Shown: positions 1-6,191, numbered from the stretch's first letter. The stretch: DNA of 6,191 bases from Pseudomonadota bacterium (GCA_023427285.1 JAEZBH010000560.1:1-6191), one strand, 5' to 3'. Translations and numbers: made by a program. Notes: generated by a model not told the origin, from the sequence alone.

Positions 1-46
1 CCGAACCTGATTGCAAACAACTCTATGATACAAGCCGCAAATGCGT

Positions 47-81
47 AACCCGCACCGCGCAGTTTCAGCGCGGCACGGGTC
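47..81. terminator. Hairpin downstream of the leftward operon, probable terminator
   Basis: The minus-strand transcript can fold a 14-pair stem (81-68 with 60-47) around a 7-base loop. Two internal G-U pairs and one terminal G-U pair are valid only in minus-strand RNA, which suggests it serves the leftward operon ending at 107. It has no clean U-run in that direction. Read on the plus strand, the stem keeps two arms of 5 and 6 pairs around a 2x2 mismatch and is followed by CTTTT, so it could also end a rightward gene entering from the left edge. Positions 1-48 are open in frame 1 and end in TAA at 46-48, which would fit such a gene tail, but 15 codons cannot be identified. A minus-strand frame starting ATG at 89 is also open to the edge but has no Shine-Dalgarno site and would contain the hairpin. 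Confidence 0.42.
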
Positions 82-106
82 TTTTGCATCAGCGGGATAC
101 GCTCAC

Positions 107-1813
107 TTACTGGGAACCCTCAGCGTACCAGGTGCGGAATTCCTGATAGTTGGGCATTTCCTCAGAGTTGGCCTTCGGGTCGATCGCCACGTGAATGACG
201 GCGGTTTTGCCGCTGGCATAGGCCCGCTCAATTGCCGGGGCGATGTCCTCTTCGCGTTCCACATATTCACCGTAGCAGCCAAGGCCCTCGGCAATCTTGT
301 CGAAACGAACGTCCTTGCTCCAGTGAACGCCGGTCTCGGAGGTGCCGTGGCCGAACGTGCGCTTGTAAACGCCAACCTCAAGGCCCCACTGGTGGTCAAC
401 GCCCACCACGCACACCAGCGGCAGCTTCTGGCGCGCGGCGGTTTCCAGTTCTGAAATGTGGAACAGGAATGCAGAGTCGCTGGTCAGCAGCATGCCGGGG
501 CGCTTGCCGCCTTCGGCAACCATTGCGCCAACGGCATACGGCAGACCCGTGCCCAGATGGCCGAAGTTCTGGTTCCAGATCACGTCATGCGGCTTGGCTT
601 GCGAATAGGTCCACTGGAAAATGACGGTCGCACCGCCATCGCGAACCATAATGCCGTCCTTCGGGAAAGCCTTGGTTGCCTCCACCACGAACCGTGCCGG
701 GTGAATCCGCTCGCGACCCGTCGGCGCCTCGGCTGCCAGTTGCTCCAGACGCTCGGCATCCGCCTTGATCCAGCGGGCAAGGTCGGCAGACGCCGTGCGC
801 GGCGTGCCCTTCAGGGCATCGACGAGCTGGGGCACAACACCGCGCAGATCGCCCACCAGCGGCACGTCGATCGGACGATTGACGCCGATCGCGGTCGGGT
901 CTTGCTCAACGTAAATCCACTTGCGGTTGGCGTTGTTTTCGGCCCAGTGGCGGGTCTTGCCGTAATGCACCGGCTCGCCCAGTTCCGTGCCCAGCGCAAC
1001 GCAGAGGTCAGACTTGACCACCGCTTCTACCGCCGCCGGAGAGAAGCCGTACGGGAAGGTGCGGTCTTCAAGGCCGGGGATGAACGACGTGCCGCCGGAG
1101 GTCTGAATGACCGGGCACTGCATCAGCTCGGCCAACTGCTTGACCTGCTCTCCGGTGCGCGAGGTGTGCACGCCATGACCAACCAGAAGGATCGGCGACT
1201 TCGCCTCGCGGATCAGGCGGGCAGCCTCTGCCACTTCCGCCGAACCTGCGCCCTGATTGACCAGACGGTAAGTGCTCGGCGGCGTTGCAGCGGGTACGTC
1301 CAGTTCCTCAAGGATCACATGCGCCGGATATTCAATATAAACCGGGCCCGGCGTGCCGGAGAGCGCCCGGCGCACGCCTTCGCGGATGATCTCATCCGTC
1401 TGGTCTGCATATTCGATCGAGGCCGAATACTTGACCGACGGCGCAAAAAGTTCGGCCTGCTTGACGAACTGAATACGCCCGCGGCGCACCCGCTGCTCGG
1501 TGACGCGCGCACGCTGGCCGCCAAGGAAAATAACGGGAGAATTTTCAACCTTGGCGCACATCATTGCGCCCGCCAGATTAGCAACGCCCGGCCCCAAGGT
1601 GCCGATGCAAAGGCCCGGCTTGCCCGACATGCGCGATGCGGCCTCTGCCATAAAGCCTGCGGATTCTTCATGGTGGGGCGCAACAACCGTCCAGCCCCGG
1701 CTCTCCGCCTCAAGGAACATATGCACGAAGTTCGGGTCGGGAATACCGAACAGGGTGTTGATCCCCTCCGCTTCCAGAAGCTCGAGAATCCGCTTGTAAA
1801 CAGGAACGGACAT
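107..1813 (-). CDS. ThDP-dependent enzyme, acetolactate synthase / 2-hydroxyacyl-CoA lyase superfamily
   Basis: This 568-residue protein has the usual length and three-domain order of the superfamily: an N-terminal pyrimidine-binding domain (about 1-170), a central domain (about 190-335) and a C-terminal pyrophosphate-binding domain (about 370-550). The PHHEESAGFMAEA stretch places the cofactor-activating glutamate at E49. The domain-1 GTLGPGVANL segment (71-80) is typical of the family. The cofactor-binding region is unusual: SDSAF (445-449) stands where most members have GDG or GDSAF, and GVDHQWG (471-477) where most have NN or GND; the metal ligands are probably D446 and D473. The family decarboxylates, ligates or cleaves C-C bonds next to a carbonyl. 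Housekeeping acetolactate synthase is unlikely, because the motifs diverge and no small regulatory subunit follows. It starts 23 bases after the oxygenase gene, with AAGGGA at 1820-1825 six bases before the ATG, so it is probably co-transcribed. The exact reaction is unknown; cleavage of a hydroxy-acyl or diketone intermediate is an inference from its neighbours. Confidence 0.9.
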   Translation of the reverse strand: MSVPVYKRILELLEAEGINTLFGIPDPNFVHMFLEAESRGWTVVAPHHEESAGFMAEAASRMSGKPGLCIGTLGPGVANLAGAMMCAKVENSPVIFLGGQRARVTEQRVRRGRIQFVKQAELFAPSVKYSASIEYADQTDEIIREGVRRALSGTPGPVYIEYPAHVILEELDVPAATPPSTYRLVNQGAGSAEVAEAARLIREAKSPILLVGHGVHTSRTGEQVKQLAELMQCPVIQTSGGTSFIPGLEDRTFPYGFSPAAVEAVVKSDLCVALGTELGEPVHYGKTRHWAENNANRKWIYVEQDPTAIGVNRPIDVPLVGDLRGVVPQLVDALKGTPRTASADLARWIKADAERLEQLAAEAPTGRERIHPARFVVEATKAFPKDGIMVRDGGATVIFQWTYSQAKPHDVIWNQNFGHLGTGLPYAVGAMVAEGGKRPGMLLTSDSAFLFHISELETAARQKLPLVCVVGVDHQWGLEVGVYKRTFGHGTSETGVHWSKDVRFDKIAEGLGCYGEYVEREEDIAPAIERAYASGKTAVIHVAIDPKANSEEMPNYQEFRTWYAEGSQ

Positions 1814-1836
1814 ACTAATTCCCTTTTTAACTATCG

Positions 1837-3213
1837 TTATTTATTGAGCAATTTCGGTGCGCCTGTTCCCATGAAACGGGCCAGGTTGCGGTGAAAGTTC
1901 GTGACCTTCTGCTCCTGATGCGGATTGGGCAGGGTTCCGCGGAATCCGCGTGACTTCATGCCCTTCTGCACAGCAGCCATGTTCGAGAAGTCTTGCGAGA
2001 GCACGAGGCCCCACTTCTCCGCAGTCGGATCGGCATAGACCCATTCGGTCTTCGGCTCCTGCCCCTCGGGGAAGCGCTCGATGGAATAGGCCTCGAAAAT
2101 GCATTTATCGGGATCGCCCCCGTAAGGGCGGGCGCGATAGCACAGGGCAAAGGTAATGCCCTGAAGGATCGACATGTTTGGAAACACATGCCAGGCAAGG
2201 CCGGCCTTCGCCATCTGCTCGGGCGTAATCTCCGGCCAGATCACGCCGCGCGCTGCATCGTCCGCCTTGGCTGAGGCCAGCCAGTGCTTGATAACCTCAG
2301 GCGCGGGCGTGCCTTCCGGCAGTTCGTCAATCAAGCGCCGGGCAGCGTTCACCAGAGTTTCGGTGGTGCTGGCGTTGTTGACGGTGGTGTAGATCTCATT
2401 CTGCAATTCGTAGGTCGAAATGCGCGGATCAGAGCCCTTTCCGGCACGCGTCACAGTTGCAGATTGCTTCATCTGCAAATCAGGATCGCGCTGATCAAAG
2501 CCGCTGACGCCGTGCAGGCCATAAGGGGCGCTGTAGGCGTAATAGTCGCCGTGCTCCAGCATCTGGGTGTGGGTGCCGGCAACATGGTACGGCTCCATGA
2601 AGGCCTCAAGCGCCGTCTTCCAGTTGCAGTCGAAAATAACCCACTGCCGCCACTTGTAACGCATCTTCTCCATCTGGAACGGATCAAGGATACTGGCGGC
2701 GGGCTCCAGAAACTCGCGCAGCGGCACGCAATCCGGGTCCATATTCACGAAGATCCAGCCGCCCCAGGTGTCAACCTTCACCGGGCTGAGCGACGTATGC
2801 TCTTCCGTCAGTTCACCAAGCCAGTCCTGCTTGTCGTGAACATAGACATTCTTGCCTTCAAGATCGAAGGTCCAGCCATGGAAACCGCAGACGAACTGTT
2901 TACGCTTGCCGCAGGCCCGGTTCTCTCCGCAGGGCGTATCCACCAGCCTGCGCCCCCGGTGCGGGCAAACATTGTGGTAGGCCTTGAGGGTTTCTGGCCC
3001 GGTGCGGACAATGATGATGGAATCATCGCCAATTTCGTAGGTGATGAAATTGCCAACCTCTGGAATTTCCTCAACCCGGCCAGCGTGCTGCCACACCTTC
3101 GGCCACAGGAGATCACGCTCTGCCCTGGCATAATCCGGGGAAAGGAAGGCCGTGACCGGATAGGTGAGCGGTCGGGCCAGATCCTCGTCGCTGATATCAA
3201 CCGGCTTGTCCAT
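1837..3213 (-). CDS. Rieske non-heme iron oxygenase, alpha (catalytic) subunit
   Basis: A 458-residue ring-hydroxylating-type oxygenase. The N-terminal Rieske domain binds a [2Fe-2S] cluster through C83-P-H85 and C109-G-F-H112. The C-terminal catalytic domain carries the mononuclear iron site, with NWKTALEAFMEPYHVAGTH (197-215) supplying H210 and H215 and probably D408 in the SQDFSNM segment as third ligand. The residue three before H210, which relays electrons between subunits and is Asp in naphthalene dioxygenase, is Glu here (E207), as in some other branches such as carnitine monooxygenase. The enzyme would use O2 and electrons from a ferredoxin to hydroxylate or demethylate its substrate in the cytoplasm. 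The frame is open upstream to 3333, but the start at 3213 is chosen because AGGAGG lies five bases before it and because the longer form would overlap the previous gene and add 40 unrelated residues. No beta subunit is adjacent, suggesting an alpha-only oligomer. The substrate cannot be read from the sequence. Confidence 0.94.
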   Translation of the reverse strand: MDKPVDISDEDLARPLTYPVTAFLSPDYARAERDLLWPKVWQHAGRVEEIPEVGNFITYEIGDDSIIIVRTGPETLKAYHNVCPHRGRRLVDTPCGENRACGKRKQFVCGFHGWTFDLEGKNVYVHDKQDWLGELTEEHTSLSPVKVDTWGGWIFVNMDPDCVPLREFLEPAASILDPFQMEKMRYKWRQWVIFDCNWKTALEAFMEPYHVAGTHTQMLEHGDYYAYSAPYGLHGVSGFDQRDPDLQMKQSATVTRAGKGSDPRISTYELQNEIYTTVNNASTTETLVNAARRLIDELPEGTPAPEVIKHWLASAKADDAARGVIWPEITPEQMAKAGLAWHVFPNMSILQGITFALCYRARPYGGDPDKCIFEAYSIERFPEGQEPKTEWVYADPTAEKWGLVLSQDFSNMAAVQKGMKSRGFRGTLPNPHQEQKVTNFHRNLARFMGTGAPKLLNK

Positions 3214-3218
3214 GACAT

Positions 3219-3224
3219 CCTCCT
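3219..3224 (-). promoter_or_regulatory. Ribosome binding site fixing the oxygenase start
   Basis: A perfect AGGAGG on the minus strand, five bases before the ATG at 3213. It decides the start over the in-frame ATG at 3333, which lies inside the preceding gene. Confidence 0.85.
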
Positions 3225-3290
3225 GCTTGATGCGGCCTGCAAGGTCAGAGCCCAAGTTGGCATTGGAACCGGGCCTGCTGCCAAGACCCA

Positions 3291-5156
3291 TTAAGGAGTG
3301 GTCTCCAAAACATCCCCCACGCGATCCTCGCACTCAAGAACGAGGCCGGGCATGTCGCCGCTGGCGCGCCACTCCGCCAGCAGCGCCTGAAAGGCATCCC
3401 AGCCGGGGCCATAGCCCCTGAACAGCGCCCAGCGCGTGTTGGCTTCGCCTTCGTTATTGAAGTAGCTGGGCGGGCACTGGCTCTGGAAGCCGGACAGATC
3501 GACCTCCAGTTCCTCGAAGGTGCGGACGTAATCGTCCATCGCCTCCTTGCTCACTTCCACCACCGTTGCACTGCGCTTCAGCGCTTCACTGATGATGTGC
3601 GCAATGTGCAGGCCCTGCTTGCCGAACTGCTCGGTCACGGAAGCGTTCAGGCCGCCCTGAATGTAGCCGATATAGAACTGGTTCGGGAAACCATGGGTCA
3701 TGGTGCCGTGCAGCGTCTTGGGACCCTCGGCCCAGTGCTTGAAAATCGACAGGCCACCCCGGCCCTCAACCGTCTTGATGCCCCAGCGCCGCTCAAGATC
3801 GCTCGTCACCTCGAAGCCGCTGGCAAAAATCATGCAATCAACCTCATGCTCCACGCCATTTGCAATGAAGCCGGTCTCTGTCAGCCGCTCGACGCCCTTG
3901 GTTTCGGACACGTCGATCAGCGTGACGTTGGGCCGATTGAACGTCGGATAATAGTCATTGTTGGAGAGCGGGCGCTTGCACAGGTGGCGATAATAGGGCT
4001 TCAGCGCCTCAGCCGTTTGCGGATCTTCAACAATTTCTTCAACACGGCGGCGCAGACGCTCCATCACCTGATAGTCCATGTGCTCACGGCGGGTCATGAA
4101 CTCTTCCACCGTCAACTGCGGCCAGCCTTCGGCCTCAAGTTCGGCAGACAGGTTGCGCGCAATCTCGGTCCAGATATCGCAAACCAGATCCGCTTCACCC
4201 GGTTTGAAAAATTCCATGGCGGCACGATGGAAATTGGCCTGCCGCTCCTTCTGCCAGCCGGGCTTCAAAGACTTCACCCACTCCGGGTCGGTTGGCGGAT
4301 TCTGGCGTTCATCCACGCTCGACGGGGTGCGCTGGAGAACGTAAAGCTGCTTTGCGTACTTCCCCAGGTGCGGAATGGCCTGAATGGCCGTCGCGCCCGT
4401 TCCCACAATCGCCACCCGCTTGTCGGCCAGCTTGTCGAGCACCGGATTGCCGAAACTCCCGCCGGTGTACTCATAGTCCCAGCGGGCCGTGTGGAACATC
4501 TTGCCCTTGAATTCATTGATGCCGGGAATGCCGGGCAGCTTGGGCATGTTGAGAACACCTGCCGCCACAATCACAAAGCGTGCGCGAATGTCATCGCCGC
4601 GGTTCGTGGAAATGCGCCAGCGCTTGATGTCTTCATCCCAGCGCAGCGATTCAACCAGCGTGTGGAACAGCGCCTGCCGGTGAAAATCGAACTTCTCGGC
4701 AATATGCCTGCAATACTGGTAGATCTCGGCGCCATCGGTGAATTTCTGGGACGGCATGAAACCCGTCTCTTCCAGCAGGGGCAGATAGCAGTAGGCGTCA
4801 TTATCGCACTGCACGCCCGGATACCGGTTCCAGTACCACACGCCGCCGAAGTCGCCGGCCGTATCGATATTGCGGAAATTCGTCACCCCGGCCTGCTTGA
4901 GGTGATAGGCGGAGAGGATGCCGCCAAAACCCGCGCCCAGAATGATAACGTCAATATCTTCGGAAATGGCATCGCGCGGCGCGACCGGCATATGCGGATC
5001 AGCCGCGTAATCCTCTACAATATCTCCGGTCGGGCGAACGTATTGGCTCTGGCCTTCGCTGCGAAGACGCCGCTCGCGCTCACGCTGATACTTCTCACGA
5101 AGTGCAGCGATGTCGATTTCCGCCACGGGGGGGACTTGCGTTGGCTTGCAGCGCAT
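3291..5156 (-). CDS. Baeyer-Villiger-type flavin monooxygenase (class B, FAD/NADPH)
   Basis: A 621-residue class B flavoprotein monooxygenase. The FAD-binding Rossmann motif is GAGFGG (74-79). The Baeyer-Villiger fingerprint FxGxxxHxxxW is intact at 216-226 (F216, G218, H222, W226) and is followed by D227, matching the consensus. The NADPH-binding Rossmann motif is GTGATAIQ (252-259). R395 in LCKRPLSNN aligns with the catalytic arginine that stabilises the flavin peroxide. These enzymes use NADPH and O2 to convert ketones to esters or lactones. The roughly 65 residues before the first Rossmann motif, rich in charge (residues 14-35 look helical), make it longer than phenylacetone or cyclohexanone monooxygenase (about 540) and closer to the extended enzymes for large rings, such as cyclopentadecanone monooxygenase (about 600). 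A bulky cyclic ketone or side-chain ketone is therefore plausible but not shown. It is the first gene of the leftward operon. GAGGAG at 5162-5167 lies five bases before the ATG; 77 bases separate its stop from the oxygenase gene. Confidence 0.93.
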   Translation of the reverse strand: MRCKPTQVPPVAEIDIAALREKYQRERERRLRSEGQSQYVRPTGDIVEDYAADPHMPVAPRDAISEDIDVIILGAGFGGILSAYHLKQAGVTNFRNIDTAGDFGGVWYWNRYPGVQCDNDAYCYLPLLEETGFMPSQKFTDGAEIYQYCRHIAEKFDFHRQALFHTLVESLRWDEDIKRWRISTNRGDDIRARFVIVAAGVLNMPKLPGIPGINEFKGKMFHTARWDYEYTGGSFGNPVLDKLADKRVAIVGTGATAIQAIPHLGKYAKQLYVLQRTPSSVDERQNPPTDPEWVKSLKPGWQKERQANFHRAAMEFFKPGEADLVCDIWTEIARNLSAELEAEGWPQLTVEEFMTRREHMDYQVMERLRRRVEEIVEDPQTAEALKPYYRHLCKRPLSNNDYYPTFNRPNVTLIDVSETKGVERLTETGFIANGVEHEVDCMIFASGFEVTSDLERRWGIKTVEGRGGLSIFKHWAEGPKTLHGTMTHGFPNQFYIGYIQGGLNASVTEQFGKQGLHIAHIISEALKRSATVVEVSKEAMDDYVRTFEELEVDLSGFQSQCPPSYFNNEGEANTRWALFRGYGPGWDAFQALLAEWRASGDMPGLVLECEDRVGDVLETTP

Positions 5157-5263
5157 ACCGGCTCCTCATAATCTGTTCCATATTTTGCTAATCAACAATG
5201 GTGTCTATTACCAGCGGGCGGCCCACACGATCGCCAGCGCGATTTTTCGGGGGAGGAAACAGA
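5157..5263. promoter_or_regulatory. Divergent intergenic region, probable promoters for both operons
   Basis: These 107 bases lie between two divergent genes, so both transcripts must start here or be read in from outside. An AT-rich patch at 5167-5210 contrasts with the GC-rich flanks and is the likely promoter zone. No convincing -35/-10 pair stands out: the best leftward candidate is TAGACA (5202-5207), 17 bases from AATATG (5179-5184), which is weak. Two possible control elements are visible. One is an imperfect inverted repeat with CCAT/ATGG ends (5178-5201). The other is a perfect short one, ATCGC-cagc-GCGAT (5230-5243), followed by TTTT on the ferredoxin side. No regulator gene is in the window. 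Confidence 0.5.
5252..5256 (+). promoter_or_regulatory. Ribosome binding site fixing the ferredoxin GTG start
   Basis: GGAGG ends seven bases before GTG at 5264. The only in-frame ATG (5198) lies upstream in the promoter zone, has no such site, and would add 22 residues not expected for this family. Confidence 0.8.
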
Positions 5264-5578
5264 GTGGAACAGCCGGTTTTTTCATACGCATGCACGGCGG
5301 AATCCATACCGGAAGGCGCAATCAAGCCACTGGAGATAAACGGAAATTCTTTTCTGCTGTGTAAATTTGAGGGGCGAATTTATGCGGTAGAAAACCAGTG
5401 CAGCCATGCCGAACAGCCCCTGGAATGCGGACGGCTGCGAGACGGCTGGATCTCATGCCCTTACCACGGCGCGCGGTTCGATCTTGAGACCGGCCAGCCG
5501 ATCAAAGGCCCCGCCGCCAGCCCGATCAAAACCTTTCCGGTTCGCATCAACGGCGAGTTCATCGAGGTTGCGGTGTAG
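5264..5578 (+). CDS. Rieske-type [2Fe-2S] ferredoxin
   Basis: A 104-residue small Rieske protein, the usual length for the ferredoxin component of a multi-component oxygenase. The cluster ligands are C46-S-H48 and C65-P-Y-H68, separated by 16 residues, as in biphenyl and carbazole dioxygenase ferredoxins. The C-terminal strand KTFPVRINGEFIEVAV is typical of the fold. There is no signal peptide or membrane segment, so it is a soluble cytoplasmic electron carrier. It would pass electrons from a reductase to the Rieske oxygenase encoded divergently at 1837-3213. A nitrite reductase small subunit (NirD-like) has the same fold but would sit next to a large subunit, which is absent. The start is GTG, supported by its ribosome binding site. 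The acyl-CoA dehydrogenase follows after 93 bases on the same strand. Confidence 0.93.
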   Translation: MEQPVFSYACTAESIPEGAIKPLEINGNSFLLCKFEGRIYAVENQCSHAEQPLECGRLRDGWISCPYHGARFDLETGQPIKGPAASPIKTFPVRINGEFIEVAV

Positions 5579-5660
5579 GCCGTATCGCCTTCCCGATATC
5601 TCCGCCGGGGCCTTGCGGCACGCCGCCGTTCGTAGAACAGAAAACAGGAATGCCCAGATT

Positions 5661-5664
5661 GGAG
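5661..5664 (+). promoter_or_regulatory. Ribosome binding site for the TTG-started acyl-CoA dehydrogenase
   Basis: GGAG ends seven bases before TTG at 5672. The reading frame is closed by TAG at 5633-5635 and has no ATG or GTG between that stop and the conserved N-terminus, so this TTG is the best start. Confidence 0.65.
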
Positions 5665-5671
5665 AGACAGG

Positions 5672-6191
5672 TTGGCCGAAGCACTCGATGCGCTGCGACG
5701 CGAAGTTCGCGACTGGCTGTCCGCAAACGCCCCGAAGGGCTGGCGTCAGTCATGCACGGATCACGCCGCCTTTCTGGAAACTCAGCGAAGCTGGTTCGCA
5801 AAGCTGGTAGACGGCGGCTATGCCATTCCGCACTGGCCTGCAAACTGGCACGGCGGGGGCCGCAGCCTTGCGGAACAGAAGGTTATTTATGAAGAACTGG
5901 CGCGGGCAGACACGCCGCGCCTGCTGCTCTCCTTCATGTCCACCTACCATGCCGCCTGCACCCTGTTTGAATGGGGCAGCGCAGAGCAGCAGGCCCAATA
6001 TATTCCCCGCATTCTTGAAGGTGAAATCTGGTGTCAGGGCTTCTCTGAACCCAATGCCGGTTCAGACCTTGCCAGCCTGAAAACCCGCGCCGAGCGGCGG
6101 GGAGACGTTTATGTGGTCAACGGCCAGAAGCTGTGGTCCACCATGGGGCAATTTGCCGATAAATGCCTGCTGCTGGTGCGCACCAATAATC
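5672..6191 (+). CDS. Acyl-CoA dehydrogenase, N-terminal part (cut by the right edge)
   Basis: The first 173 codons of an acyl-CoA dehydrogenase are present; the gene runs off the window. The N-terminal helical domain (about 1-118) leads into the middle beta domain with the hallmark WCQGFSEPNAGSDLASL (120-136), which packs on FAD and substrate, then VVNGQKLWSTMGQFADKCLL (147-166), also diagnostic. The catalytic glutamate lies in the missing C-terminal domain. The enzyme would oxidise an acyl-CoA to the enoyl-CoA, passing electrons to electron transfer flavoprotein. The WCQG-SEP-AGSDLASL form is common in the pimeloyl-CoA and steroid-degradation branches, some of which work as paired subunits, so a second dehydrogenase gene might follow (inference). 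The start is a TTG with GGAG seven bases upstream. It probably shares a transcript with the ferredoxin gene. Substrate unknown. Confidence 0.92.
   Translation, partial: MAEALDALRREVRDWLSANAPKGWRQSCTDHAAFLETQRSWFAKLVDGGYAIPHWPANWHGGGRSLAEQKVIYEELARADTPRLLLSFMSTYHAACTLFEWGSAEQQAQYIPRILEGEIWCQGFSEPNAGSDLASLKTRAERRGDVYVVNGQKLWSTMGQFADKCLLLVRTNN

Noticed and set aside
458..1894. 478-residue open frame on the plus strand opposite the ThDP enzyme gene
   Set aside because: Antisense shadow with arginine-, alanine- and histidine-rich low-information sequence and no family motif; the minus-strand gene is certain.
2284..3294. 336-residue open frame on the plus strand opposite the Rieske oxygenase gene
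   Set aside because: Antisense to conserved Rieske and iron-site motifs; no independent coding evidence.
3214..3333. N-terminal extension of the Rieske oxygenase to an upstream ATG at 3333
   Set aside because: It would overlap the end of the monooxygenase gene and lacks a good ribosome binding site, whereas the ATG at 3213 has a perfect AGGAGG.
3597..5171. 524-residue open frame on the plus strand opposite the flavin monooxygenase
   Set aside because: It lies entirely antisense to a gene with intact FAD, NADPH and Baeyer-Villiger motifs, shows no recognisable domain, and is explained by GC-biased codon use.
5198..5263. N-terminal extension of the ferredoxin to an ATG at 5198
   Set aside because: The extra 22 residues run through the promoter region and do not resemble the family; the GTG at 5264 has GGAGG at ideal spacing.
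5579..5671. GC-rich gap after the ferredoxin examined for a terminator
   Set aside because: Only short stems of 4-5 pairs with no T-run are present; a shared transcript with the acyl-CoA dehydrogenase is more likely.
5650..5892. 80-residue open frame on the plus strand overlapping the acyl-CoA dehydrogenase
   Set aside because: It is out of frame with the acyl-CoA dehydrogenase motifs and has no recognisable features of its own.

Overview
The window reads as part of a catabolic gene cluster from a moderately GC-rich proteobacterium. The codon use, the GTG and TTG starts with good Shine-Dalgarno sites, and this mix of oxygenases would fit an alphaproteobacterium such as a sphingomonad or Parvibaculum-like organism. 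That taxonomic call is an inference; no marker gene is present.

Layout: positions 1-106 hold no assignable gene but contain a strong hairpin (47-81) that looks like a terminator at the end of the leftward operon. Three genes follow on the minus strand, in transcription order: a Baeyer-Villiger-type flavin monooxygenase (5156 to 3291), a Rieske non-heme iron oxygenase alpha subunit (3213 to 1837) and a thiamine diphosphate (ThDP)-dependent enzyme of the acetolactate synthase / 2-hydroxyacyl-CoA lyase superfamily (1813 to 107). A divergent intergenic region of 107 bases (5157-5263) separates them from two plus-strand genes: a small Rieske [2Fe-2S] ferredoxin (5264-5578, GTG start) and an acyl-CoA dehydrogenase (5672 to beyond the right edge, TTG start).

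How the genes may work together (inference): the ferredoxin is a natural electron donor for the Rieske oxygenase on the other side of the divergent promoter. The oxygenase would hydroxylate or demethylate a hydrophobic substrate. The flavin monooxygenase would insert oxygen next to a ketone to give an ester or lactone. The ThDP enzyme would make or break a C-C bond next to a carbonyl, and the acyl-CoA dehydrogenase would feed the opened product into a beta-oxidation-like route. This fits degradation of a cyclic ketone, terpenoid or steroid-like compound, but the sequence does not identify the substrate. No oxygenase beta subunit, ferredoxin reductase or regulator gene is visible in the window.

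No tRNA, rRNA, CRISPR array, insertion sequence or phage gene was seen. Several very long plus-strand reading frames lie opposite the minus-strand genes; they are codon-bias shadows and are not annotated.
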